From positions 655,347-719,346 of the forward strand of contig JAQGEQ010000351.1 of NCBI GenBank assembly GCA_034620365.1: 64,000 nucleotides of DNA. The letters run 5' to 3'. The stretch comes from Pegea sp. RAD2-039 (taxonomy: Eukaryota; Chordata; Thaliacea; Salpida; Salpidae). A program made the translations under genes and the position numbers. Below are positions 23,327 to 36,800 of the stretch, in pieces (the first letter of the stretch is position 1; each line of letters opens with the position of its first letter). Under the pieces are notes generated by a model. It saw only the letters and a program-made list of their open reading frames with translations. It was not told the origin of the DNA and did no database searches.

Positions 23327-23334
23327 TGACGTCA
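23327..23334. promoter_or_regulatory. Palindromic cAMP response element (TGACGTCA)
   Basis: A full CRE palindrome lies about 75 bp upstream of the TATA box at 23245-23253. This spacing is typical of CREB/ATF-controlled promoters, including many neuropeptide and hormone genes. Binding is inferred, not shown. Confidence 0.6.
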
Positions 23335-23399
23335 CAAACTTCTGGGGGCAAACTTCGTCATTTTCACGTTATTCTAACAGAGTAAAAATCTATCGCAAC

Positions 23400-26300
23400 A
23401 AATCGATGCATTACACTTTATTAATTTTAAAATTATCTGAATACGTCATAATGGATAAGCTGTAGTTATGAAAAATCTATTTCTAAAATTAATCTAAACC
23501 AAGCTGAAAATATCTTATTTTTGTTTTCACACTTTTTGTTTGGGGCAAAAACGTTTTGAAAGCTGATAAAGTCAAGCTGAATAAGAAATGAGCTCCATAA
23601 GACAGTAAATACACTAGATAGAAAGAGAAAAGAGGCATAATATGAGATGTTTTTAAATAGATGCAAATCTGTCATCATTGATAGTATCTTCTAAACAATT
23701 TTTTGTCAACAATCAAAAACTACAAAAAATCTTATAAACTTCGAGAAACAAACTCCTGGCTTTCACACAATTTGTTCAACGATAATTAGTTTATTTGATT
23801 TGTTTTAACCTCAATGTCATGACATCATTTTTCTTTTACAATCATCAGAGTTCTTGGAAGCTAATTTCTGTAAATTCACTTTTTGCATGAAAAAATTATT
23901 TTAATTAACAAAATGAATGAAAGTGTTGGGCAAAAGTGAAATTATTTGCTAAAAACATCTTGATTTTGAAATGACATCATAAGTTGCGTAGGGATAACAC
24001 AGATTTATTTGTAGGTAAGCCGAGTACGACAAGCTAGTAATCTTGTTCGAGTGGAATGTTTATATGAAAGATTTGAGGAATTTCTCAGAATAAAGTGAAT
24101 TTATTTAAAAAAAAGTTTAAAAATATTTTAATATTGATGTTATTTTTGTACAAACAATAAGTATTAGTTAATTCATCCTAAAATAGGTAATTGTAAGTAT
24201 ATTGTTGACAACTTGCTAAAAACTAATCTCTTCTTCATGAAAAATAGTGATTCATCATTTGATTTGATGTAATCTCACTTGAATTCATTCCTGTTTATTT
24301 TTACAATCAAACTCCAAAGAGACGAAGTTACAATTTAAGTTTTAAAATTCATATTTTCTTGTGGCTTTGGTCGCGTGGAACATAGAAAAAAGTTTCTTGT
24401 GGTTGCTGATTAGAATTAAAATGAAAAAGGAGAATTCGTTTCAATAAAAGTTTTATTTATGAGAGATCACCTTGTACTAATTGTTTGTAAAACTTGTATA
24501 GAATAATCGTGGTTTTGAGGGTTTTAAGGTATACATGTTCATCAATTATTCATAGAAAGACTTTAAATGGCCAGCAGAAAAAACTTACACCATTGCTTAT
24601 ATGGTTTTGAAAAATATGGGGAAAATATATTTTATATTATAATAAAAGTTGAAATGACGAAATTGTTTTATTTAGAGAAATATGTATTACGTGATTCATA
24701 TTAGTTTACCTTCAACTTGTTAATGTTAAATATCAGAATAAAAAAGTAAATTTATGGATAAAGTAGTTTGATAAACAAGTTGTGTTTCGAGCTATTATGT
24801 TTCCATATCCATTTCCTTAAAATGTAAGCTTACACCTAACTTTAGTAGTAATTAAATATATGCAAAGCTGCCTTTTAATCCAACAAGCTTACCCTTAAAA
24901 TTGTTTCATGTAAAATGATTTGTTGGAAAAGTTTATCAAATTTATATTCATTATTTAGGAATCTGAAACTAAGGAAATAAACTTAAATATTCAAACACTG
25001 CTGTAACATGATTTAAAGTCATTCAAAGGCCAATAAAGATTATGAACAACGCCCTGTTTGCTAGGTGATACAATATCGATTTATTTGGGCAAAATCATTG
25101 GTGATTTAACTGAGGACAACATCAGCCCAAAACTTGACCTATAATTAGAATAAAACATCTTATTTTCAATTGAAGAAAGTCTGATAGTTCGATTTTATTG
25201 ATAACTTATTTGTAACATATACTGTTAACCTGTCATTATCTGCTTGTTATCAAAAATTATAAACGGATTTAAATCTTCAATTTATACAATTTCTTAAATT
25301 ATTTGAAAGCTATTCATTTGATATCAAAAAAAAATTCTTTTTAACAAATATTAATTTTTCTAAAAAACTCTTCAAAAACTTATACTTCAAAAACAAATTC
25401 TTTTAATACATAAACTTGCAACCAACATTCTGTTATTTTCTTTTTCAAAAAACAAATATTTTTACTTTAACCGTTGAAAAATAATTGAATATTTAATTGA
25501 AACTTTTTATACTTTCTTACAGCGCTTCATCAGACATCAAAAACAAGTGAGTTAGAAAAACTCAACTTTTAAGGTATGTCAATAACAGCACTACTCTGTT
25601 ATTAATCAGTTTTGTGGTGAATTATGTTTCAACCGTTCATAAAATAGAGCTATTGACTAATCCTAACTTGAACTTATAGAAAGTATCTAATTATACAGGA
25701 AGAATTTTAATTCAATTTTTTAAGCAACTAGCCTTTGTATGTGGTCCTTAAAGTACTAACGAGTTAAGTTGTTTTTGATAACACGTGAAGTAAACCATTT
25801 TGAGCTGATATTTTCACCAAAAGTGTTAAACACAATTTGAATAAATATTCTCTTTTTACTAACTTACTTTTTAATATTACTTAATCAAAAACGAATATAA
25901 TTTTGAAAAGAAGCTTAATAAACTAAACAAATGAACTCTTTACTTGTAAATAGAAAATTTTTAAAGGGATTTAAAAAAACAATGATTTGAATACAATTAC
26001 AATGTTTTTAAATATTAGTTTTCATAAAAATATTTTATTGAAAGCACAGAATTTGTACAACAAAACAAACGAAGTTAAAGTGAAGTGGGAAGAAACATCT
26101 TTCAATTAAAAGATTTTATGTTTCATGACACTGAGTTCCGCGAATCTTCAATTATAAGTCACCTCACGATCAACACTAAAAGCTTTTATTTTCTGTTTAG
26201 TAAGATTTTACCTGAAGATAAAAATAGTTGGACGGATATTTCAATCAATGTCCATATAATGTTCGAGAGAAATAGTTGACTATTTTCTTGATAATTAGAA

Positions 26301-29300
26301 ACTTTAGAATTTACAGTTCTAAATAACTCCTAAGAAAATTGGATACAATTACTTACAATGAAATTTTCTAGAAAATATTTTTAAAAGTATTTTATAATGA
26401 ATTATTTGACTTTTAAGTCAGATTTAATTATAGAACATAAAATATCAATCCTGTTTAGTTTGACTAAGCCAAAATAGTCTTATATTTTAAATACTAGTCG
26501 CATATGTTTTATTGAACAAGTTATATGACTACACATGTTTAGTATTTCACAAATTATTATATTACTAATCTATATAGGAATAATCAAATCTGCTTTTTTT
26601 TAAATAAAGAGTTTATTTAAAGTTTTGATAATTAAATAATGTTTAAATTCTTTTTATAATTTTAATGATAATTATTATAGTTTGCAATCACTTTTTCAGC
26701 TTTTTATCTTCTACAGATGCTGTCGAATTTGAAGCTTTATTTCTCGATTTTAATCAAGCGCAGCTAATTTTGAAAAAAAATGATTTATATAGTTTTTCAG
26801 TTTTCAATTTTTTGTGGTAAACATTTTTACTTTGTTCATAAAACAAATTTCTATAGTTCCTGATTACTCTAACTTTAGACAGCTTTCAGCGTCTCCTTCT
26901 AACAATACACAAAAAATTGTTGTTCATATTATAGCAGAATCTATCGGATGCCTTCAAGATATAACTGATAAAATTATTTTTAAAACTACCAAGTTTATTG
27001 AAAAGATTATAAAGAATTGAACTTTTAAAGTTTAAAATCAAACTTAAAGTATAAAACTAATTGAAGTTTAAAAGAAGAATTATTCCATTGTTTTCATGGG
27101 TTGTATGCGTCAGTAATCCAATTCAGTATTTACCTCAGAATAAATGAACCACTAACTATATCAAATCTATCTCAGGTTAGTTACAAGACACCACGTAATT
27201 AACATGACGCAAGACGCATTTCGGAAGAAATGTAAAGACTATTAAGTAGAAATCAAATTTCATGGTTTAAGAACTACAACCTTTATGAAGTCAAGCTTTA
27301 AAAGCCACAAAAAAGTTTATATCGATTAAATAAATTGAAATTGTTGGTCTTCAAAGATGTTAATTGCTGCTTGGTTCGCTTGAACAATTTCATATTACGT
27401 TCATAACTTGTTTTTCTACTCAATTTTTTTATCCTTGTAATTTGAGGTCGTTATATAATAATTGACGTCAACTAACTATTAAGCAGTCCCAATTTTTGTT
27501 GTTTTTGTTGTTGTTTTTGTTGTTGTTTATTATGTCAGAAACTCACTTTTTTATTTACTACCAAACTAGTAACTTAGATGTGCTTTAAGAGTTTTACAAT
27601 TGTTTACAAGACGCTGGTTTCTACGACCTAACGATAAAAATAACTAAACACAAATCTACCTTAAATTTGAAGTTTCAGCAAAGTTTTCATGAACTTTTTA
27701 TCTAGGCTTTTACTTTTCAAAGATTAAAGGTAGCTTACTAATTAGTCTCTGCTTTACCCTTCCACATTTTTTGAAGAAAATATATATAATAGTAACCAAG
27801 AGGTTATATATTTTGGTTAACCTTATTTAATTAATCTAATAATAGTTAGAACTATATCTGAAGGTCCTTCTGACAAATAATATAATTAACTAATTTTACT
27901 TTAAATGTAGGAAGCTGTTTAATTACAAAAATTTCAAAAGAGAAAGAAAACTTATTTTCAATAATCAATAAAATATTTCAAATAAAACCAAACATTTTCT
28001 TTTAAGAAACTTTTTTCTTTGCTATGTAAAAGAGATTTTTATTCAACAAAGTTTGTTGGTGATACTTCATCATATGATTTTCTTCAACAATTTTAGTTTT
28101 TTTCATTAAACATCACAAAAGAGCTTGAACTAGCTATTTGAATGTGTTAAACTCATATTTTCTTTTTGATAAAAACATAATCTCATTTCGGAAAACTCAT
28201 AAAATACACATTACAACAAATGCTGTCTTATTTTGTGTATAGATGATAAAATTTTGATAGACTTGAAATAAAAGCCATTTAATTTATGTTGAATTGTCAC
28301 TAATCACAAACATCTTGACGTTGTTGTCAGCTTTTGCACGTCAATAGTTCTCTATATTTCAACCACCTACCTCATATCTAAACTTTAGAAGGTTTTCATC
28401 GAGGCTACTCATGCGTAACCTTGACTTATCTGACAGCTCTGTACCTGTTATAAGTAAACATTATCATTATCACAATATCTCTTGTTGATTTTTCACTAGA
28501 CTCATATTTGCAAAGCTTTACGTAATATACTCATTTTTTGTCTATGACAAAGTTTTGTTGCTTGTAGAGTAACATAAAAATTAAAACTGCTTTTACAATT
28601 CTGTAATGTTGCACTTACAAATATATCAATACTTTTCGATTTTTGCAAAGATATTGAAGGTATTGAATCATTTTGAATAATATTGAACACTCATTTTTCA
28701 TTTACAAAACGATAATGATGATTTTGTAAAGAGATCACCGATAATTGAATATTTTATTAAGAAAGAAAACAACAGTTAAAAAGTTATATGAGTTAATCTT
28801 AATGTGTCATGTTTAGAACATTACGTTTTTTATTTATAAACAATGTTAATATTAAATATAAAACTATAAACAAATCTTCAAATTGTTGTGCTAAATGTTT
28901 AAAAAATAACAAGTCTTCTAAATGAGCAAAATAATAATTTTTTTGTTGATAAAAGTAACAAAAGAGAGTTTGTAATGCATGAAGCTAAATCTTTTTTTTC
29001 ACTCTCATACTTGAAGAATCAAATAAATAAATTAAAATAATATTTGAGTAGCTCTAAAAATAAGTTACATAAGTGTTTGGAACATTATTTCTTATCATGT
29101 TCTGCTAATTTCACATTTACTTAAGTCAGCAATTCGACATTATTAAAACATCAAAAAGTTTTTATTAGTAATAAAAGAATTAAACAAGTTCGACAAAGTA
29201 AAGATAGTTTTGCTATTAAGTTACTGATAATCAAAAGTGCTGAAAAAGCTTTGAATATTTTTCAAAATGATTATGGATCTATTAACTAATTAAAATCAAT

Positions 29301-32300
29301 TTAAACTCATTGAAATTTAGTTTTATCATATTCATTATACTTGATCAAGTTATTCTAAATGTTAGAAATTCTTTTTCAACTTTTAACCATCAAATACTTT
29401 TTGATTTTCTTTTGCAGCAAATTTACATTCATAAAAACCACTTAGTCTTTCTTACATTCAGTTTTTGCATCTTTAGACCTTTTAAAAATCAAGGTCCTCA
29501 ATAATGTTGTTTATGTGAAAACATTGTTAATGAAGTCGTTATGAAGCTGCAAACATTTTAGTAACCTTTGCTTTTTGTATAATATTTTATGCCAATATTG
29601 TTACTTGAAATACATTGTTACCAGTCAAATATTAATGCAAGTATCTGAATAATTATTATATAACCTAAAAATTGAAATATTTGCACTGACTTAATTACAA
29701 GACAACTTTATACTTTCATTGATAAAACTTAAAAGAATCAAAATTATCGTAAAACTTGTAATCTAATCAAAAGTCATATAAAACATCATTTTGCTATTAA
29801 AAAGTAATTTATCCAATTTTCAAGAAACCAAATCTTACATCACAATTAGATTGCTCTTTAAAAATTAATCAGATATTAGGAAATAGACTTTGGGATTTGT
29901 TTTTGAAATATTGAAATAAAAATACAAGTCTCTTGTTTCAATTTTTCATGACATATTATTTTGTAATTACCAAAATATAAATTTGTTAATCTTTAAATTG
30001 TTCAGTATCAACATATGATACAACAATTTCATTTCCAAATTGTATACTTTATGAAATTAATTGTTTAGCGCAAAAATGAATCTTGATTTTATTAAACTTT
30101 AATTTATAATTTTAGCCGAGCAAGAAGTTAGTAACTTAAATAACTTAGTATTAATAAACTATTTCAGCTCAATATCTTTATAATTTAAAAATAAAAACCT
30201 TCAAACACATTTTTATTACATTATTTACTAATCAATTTCATATACATAAGTTAATAAATTTTTTAATGGTTAAGTATTGAGTATAAAATCATACTTTTAC
30301 ATTAGTTTGAAAAGTTATTGTAAACGTAAAAGTGGTGGCTATGAAATTATATAAAACAAAACAATGATAGAAAAATATACAAAGGTATCTTTTTTTATTG
30401 TTTAATAAATAATTCTCTGTAAGCTGATTAATTTAAATTTGCAGTTTGAAAAGAATGAATTAATGAAATATAAAATATCTTTCTTTTATTAAAAACTTAT
30501 TTGATTTTTTTAACTTTATGTTTTTTTTAAAACGTGTTGATGAATTTAAAGTGTAAACTAGAAAATTTCCTTTTCTACGTCTTGTGGCTAAGCTCACAAG
30601 TTTTAAATAAATTTTTGTGTTTAGAATGTTACAACTACAGATTTTGTTCGTATGTACAACTGTATTATTTTTAAAACTTTAACCAAAAAGCTTTTTCTCA
30701 TTTAAAGTTGTATACTAAAGACTAAAATAGCTTTGTGAAAAAGTTAGCATTTGAAATTATTATCTAATTAGAAAATATTCGTTTGAAAGTTAGAATAAGT
30801 GTTATTAAAAGAAACCATTTTCTTGAATATGAAAAAATGAAAAAGATTAATATTCAATAAAAGATTTAATCTAATAATTTTTTTGAAGAATACCGTAAAT
30901 GTAATACTTCTAATATACAACTAGCAATACTTTTAGCTTTTTACTACAATTTTTTGAAATATACTATAATTAATATGTTAAAAAGTGTTAAAACATATCT
31001 TACTTTTTCACTTTGTATCATACTTTAGGTAAACTAAGAACGCACCATGAAATTTGAACAAACTAATTTGCTATTATTTAACTTTTGAATTTTTTAAATA
31101 GCTCCAAAGTATATTCCAATGATTTTTAATTTTGTAGTTAAAAATCTGATTAATTTTAAACAGTTATTAGACAATCTTTTAGTAAGAAACTAATGATTGA
31201 AAATCTAATAGATTCAAAAAATTACTTAAAACATAAGATTGACTTATAATTTTGTACATCGTTTATTTTTGGACGTTTTTATTCTTCTAACGAAGGTTAA
31301 TTGCTGTCTATAGTAGAATGTACTTTGAATAATGCCCACCCTTATTACTAAACAACTTCGTTTTAGTGACAAATTAAAATAATTTACAAAAATTCGAAGC
31401 AAATTCGAATGAAGTTACAACTTAAAATTTCCTTCGTTAAATAATATTGTCTTGAAAATTATTCTTTAGTGGTTTGTATAATTTATTCAGGATTTCATTC
31501 AAAAATTTTTAAAAATTTATAGCTTCAAAGTTTTTAGCTCGACTATTATTTATAACTAGTATTTTAAATAATTTATTTTTTTGTTTTCCGATCAAAATTT
31601 CTTTGCAAAAATCTGTTTTAAATCATTTTTAATGCTGCTAAAATTATCTAAGTTAAGTTAAATTGAAAACATAAGCTTATGAGATAAAAAACATTTTGTG
31701 GGTATCCACTAATTAAAAATGCATTCATCAAAATTTTATAGCCAGAAAAATCCTGTTTGTAGCTTAAATCAGTCAACATAAATAGCATCTATAAAATTAT
31801 AATCTCATTTAAGTGACTACATCAATTATTTTATGGATTAATCAAACAATGGTAGTTATTGATACAATCTATTACAAATTTTCTATAATTTTAACTCTTG
31901 TAAATATGAAACCAGTAAAACCATGTTTTTGCATATTTTGAAACATATAAATAATTGTAAAAAATATTTGACATCAGTCAATGCTGTTGCTTCAATTGTA
32001 GAAACAACTTTAGGATGATGGTTGTGCTGCTAGTTAAAATCAACAATTAATTCTACGATGTTTAAATATTATCTATTTTTATATAATTTCCATTTAATTT
32101 TTAATATCTCTTTAATTGCCGGAAATACCAAAATTTATTAAAAGTAGCCATAAATAGATTTCAAAGTTATGTTTTTTTGGGAAACCTTCTTTATAAATAA
32201 TAAAAAGAATAAACTAAAGGGCAGACCAACTTGAGAGATTTTAACAGAAAACTTAACATATCTCACAATCTATTTTTTACAATTTAAATTTATCTTACAC

Positions 32301-33300
32301 ATTTTGTCAGCATTTATACAAAATAATCGAAAAATAAACCTTCAGTATTATCTAGTAGCTATTAATTTCAAATTACATTTTTCAAAGACTTCTTTTATCA
32401 ACAAAGGATCGAGACTGCTTCTGACATTATTGCTCAGTAAGATAAATTTCAACAAAAAGATTCTGTTTGAATGAATGCTTAGTTTTTCACTGACTGATGT
32501 TCATTCATAATACTTTAGGTGAATACTTTGACAAATTTGGTATTTAATCATACTTGCGCATACTGCTTCTGTAATATCTGTATCTAAATAGTTAACTAAT
32601 TTGAACTTATTTGAAAACTTAATGAATATAGAAATACTTAGAAACAGTTAACATGAGACAATTTATAAAGTTTTGAAATATTACCTAATCACATAAATGT
32701 TTCATGGACATTTCAATACAAATTTAAGACTTCAAAAACTTTATTTCGTATCATATCAGTTTAAAACCAACTTATTGAAATTTAAATTAATAAGTTAACA
32801 AATTTTCAATTGTGTAAACCTCTGTAAATGTTTGAAGCTCTATAAATACTTTAGCTTTAATGAAGCACCTAAAAATATCAATTTTTACTTAAGTTTTTAA
32901 ACTAGCACAAGTGATCTTTCGGTCATTTATCCTGGCTAGTAATCCTGACTAAGATTTTTACTTTAAACACAAATTTGTGAATGAAATAGGAGATCAAGCA
33001 AAAGAAAAACACTTTTCTATCTTTGAGTAATGAATGCAAATAATAAAACTATTTAAACTATTTATATAAAATTTATTCATACAATTCATTGCTGAGATTT
33101 TATAACAGTTATTTGAACTCGGTTAAAACTGTAAATAATTTTAGAAAGAGATTAATTGTGCGAGTCTGTCTTTAATTGATCACCAAAATATATACTTTTG
33201 TTGATTGAAAAAAGGGAATGATATCAACAAAAACAAGTTAAAATTGTGAAAAAGTAAAGATAAATCTAAAAAGTTGTAGATAAGTACTTGTAGATTCTTA
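23400..33300. other. Gene desert of about 10 kb
   Basis: No domain, RNA gene or intact element was recognised. Exon-like pieces occur on the plus strand near 26040-26275, 26717-26791 and 26857-27020 (the last reads PDYSNFRQLSASPSNNTQKI and runs to FIEKIIKN-stop), but they could not be joined with good donors. A TTG/TTTTG-rich simple repeat lies at about 27491-27530. The rest is uniform AT-rich sequence. Confidence 0.5.
27491..27530. repeat. TTG-rich simple repeat
   Basis: A run of TTG and TTTTTG units, imperfect, without a coding frame of interest. Confidence 0.8.
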
Positions 33301-33862
33301 TCATGTTTCTGAATCAGTAGTTGGTTCAAATCTGATTGTAGTATCCTATAAAACAAATAGTAAGTAAAGTTAGACTTTATTTAAGCCTCTTTTGATCTAT
33401 GTCACAAAAAGTATATTATTAACTAGTCATAAAAAGTGCTAAGAAATCTCATTTACTTTATTATCCTTTGGTTGTTGAGAATCACCACTAGAGTAAAGTT
33501 TATTTACAAAGCCTGATGCTCCGTCAGCTAGAATGTGAAGCAAATTATAATAAAAGACCTTTATCATCACATAAATAATTAACGTATTTTAAGTGAACAC
33601 AAATAAAATTGTTATGTGCAAAATAAATAACCGATATTTGCGCAAAGTATAAAAATCAAAGTACAATGAACTTACTAATTTTTGCAACTGGAGAACTTTT
33701 TCTGAAAAAGTAGAAAGCGCCTCCAATTGCAGCAATCAAAACAATAACTCCAATTATAGCACCAGCTATTGCTCCACCATTACTATTATTTGATCCACCA
33801 CCTATAGAAGCTGGTGTTGTGTAATGAATTGGGTTGCCATTTTCATCAGTATCTATAACTAT
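33301..33862 (-). other. Membrane helix and cytoplasmic tail of the lectin receptor
   Basis: The exon starting near 33860 reads a short Gly/Ser/Asn linker, then [25 protein letters not shown] and the stop-transfer FRKS. Two small exons (about 33530-33455 and 33347-33301) finish the tail with [19 protein letters not shown] and [13 protein letters not shown]. No ITIM, ITAM or dileucine motif is visible, so signalling would need a partner. Confidence 0.82.
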
Positions 33863-36800
33863 ATTTGAAACAAAAGTTAGAAAAGTTTTAATAAAAAATG
33901 TTACTAAGAATTCAATTATGACAAAAATGTTTTTGCGTTAGAAGTTTTTCAAATCAAAATCCAGTTAAATGTCTGTTAAAGAAAACATAAGATTAAAAAG
34001 CTTCATTTAAGATCCGTAAAAATCTCTGCTTTTGTTGAAAGTTGTTCAAACAGTTTTCGGAATTAATTTCCTTAGAAGACCAATAAATCTATTTGATACT
34101 TGTGATTAAAACAACATCTTACTTCTTGGGACGCGGCATATGTACCCAAAAGATCTGGTACAGTCAATGTCATTCCACATTCCATCCTCACCGCTCATTT
34201 CAACACAATCCTCTCCTTGTGGTCCATAGTTATTTGGCTCCCCTACATTCCAATTGGTGAAAGTGACTGGTCTGCCACTGGTCCACGCCCAGCCCTCTGT
34301 TTTAAAGACCATGAACTTTAGATTTTTATTGTTGTTTTTTATCATGTTGATAAAGTTTTTCATTACTTGAAAGTAAGCTTAAAAGTCAAAAAAGTTTCAA
34401 CCAATTATTTACAAAACACTTTATAACTGACTGTTCAATTACAAACTAACTGTTTGTGTTTTCATTCATGCCTATCCATACAGGCTCAGTATTATTATAC
34501 CAGGTTTGTAGCCATTCTAGTTCTGCACGCTCTGCGAAACTGACCAAGTTTCCAAACTCACGATTACAGTGATCTTCAGCTTCAGCCCAAGTCAAACCAC
34601 TGATAAAAGATTGATGAAGTTAGTTACAATTGGTGCATATAATACATCTTACGGATCTTGCTCCTCTGAACCTCTTGGTAAATTGTAGAAGTAACAAAAG
34701 CCTCCATAAACTCTCCAACTTGGATCACGACAATGGCCTTCAACAGCAGGTGGTGAGGTTGGAACTGATTCTGTAGATGAAGATCACTTTTATTGGATTA
34801 TTTTATAATTCAAGTAAATGTGATTTACGTGATGATTTCTTGCAGACGGAATAGTATTTATCGGAACAGCTTACTGTCATCCATTCTGTTCCCACCGCTG
34901 CATCTTTATTAATGACACAACCCTTACTGAAATCATTTCCAGGCATTCCTTCTCCCCAATTAGTCAGCCAAACTGGCCACCCATCAATCCATAACCATTC
35001 ATAAGTGGTCTAAATGATAGATTTCTAATCATTTATAAAATAATCATTCCTTTTTTCAACTTAGTTAATTTTAAGAAGTTTAGTTTCAAACTATCATTTT
35101 ATCATCTGAAAAATCCGAACCATTGAAAGCTGCAAGCCAATCCAGGCACTTGAGCTTTTTACAAGACTTGTCAAAAACATCTGTTCATGTTCTCCTTGAA
35201 TACTTGCTAGCTCGCCACCTATTTGTCGACAACCGTCTCTAGCATCATTAAACGATTTTAGTTCCTTTATTATCAAAAAGCAAACATAGTTTCCATCGGC
35301 GATTTCAAACTAAAAACATAAAAAAGAGAAAATCTGTTTGAAAGCAATCTTTTAATATAGTATTAAATAATTAGTCTTCATTATGATTAATTTACATTTA
35401 TAAAAACTCTTTTTCATCATGTACTCATGTAGGTAGAGGAATTCTAAATAATTTTTTGAACTCTAATATCTTGAAAAAAAACTTCAGTGATATTTTATAG
35501 AGTTGTAATAAGTCTTTATGTTTAGTTTGTACCATCTTCAACACTTGTTAATTGATCCAAATCGCTGAAACTATTTTTTTGATGCAAATAATAATTATTT
35601 CAAAGAGTATATTGGTGTTTTGTCATAAGGCGTATTTATATTTATAAATTACTGGTTAAGATACAATTAATTCAGCAGACAGTTTCTATCCTACATACCA
35701 TATACAGAAATAACATTTGATTTATTTAAACATTTAGGCTTTACCTTGAACTGAACATTTTCAGCTAACTTAATTAGCTTTTAAACAGGTTCTAAAAATT
35801 ACCAATATGAACTCAACACAATTCATCTTAATTCACTTCTAAAAGAAATCTAGCTTGATTCGAGTATCTGCTTGTTTTACGTACATCTTATTTCACAGAC
35901 GGATTTTAGATGTATGAAAATTATTTACTTCAGACCAGTCACCACCACAATTTCTGTTAGAGTTGATTTCACTGCCAATTGGGATTGATGGATCTTGGTT
36001 CTTCATACACATATATGGCTTCATGTTGTAACAATTATTATCATTCCATCTTCCAAGAATTGTATTTCCTTTGTACATTTCTACACATTCTTCTCTGTGA
36101 TTTTCATCGTCTATTTCACCCTTGTTCGGTTCACCTACGTAAAAAAACATTTCTTTAGAAGATGCTGTTTTTCTGAGTTGTTGAGGTAATTCAAAGTTTG
36201 TATCTTGTTAATTAACCATCTTTCCAGTTCACGTATAGTACTTCCTCCCCATTAGCCCAAGTATACTTCTTCCACCACTGTAGATCACTTAATCCAATCC
36301 ACGTATCATGAACAGAATGCAATAAGTGAGCTGCCAAGAAGGCTGCAACAAAAGTTTGTTTGAAAACCATAAAAATCAAAGCATATTCGATAAAGCATTT
36401 TATTTGTCATTTTAAAGTTATACAACTTTTATGTTTTCTACTAACAAAAATATACAAAACACTAACATCATTTGAAATAGCCAAAATTATTTGTTATATA
36501 AATGCTTTGCAAACAATTAATATGAATCTATTTGATTTAATCAGAAAACAAAATCTAATATTTACCAAAATTGTTTAAATAATACTTTTTATATCATACG
36601 GTTTTTACACAAATTTTGTAGCTTTATAAGTAGTATTTTAAAACTTAGTTTTCAAGTTCAAATGTAAGCAGGTTTTGTCAAAAGTAGCTCAAAGTATTAA
36701 ATTGAGACGATAAAACTATTTACCATTTTCATATTTATCATGAATGGTTACAAGGTTCGAGGCATCCTCTTTACAATTTTGCTGAGCGTCTTGCCAAGTT

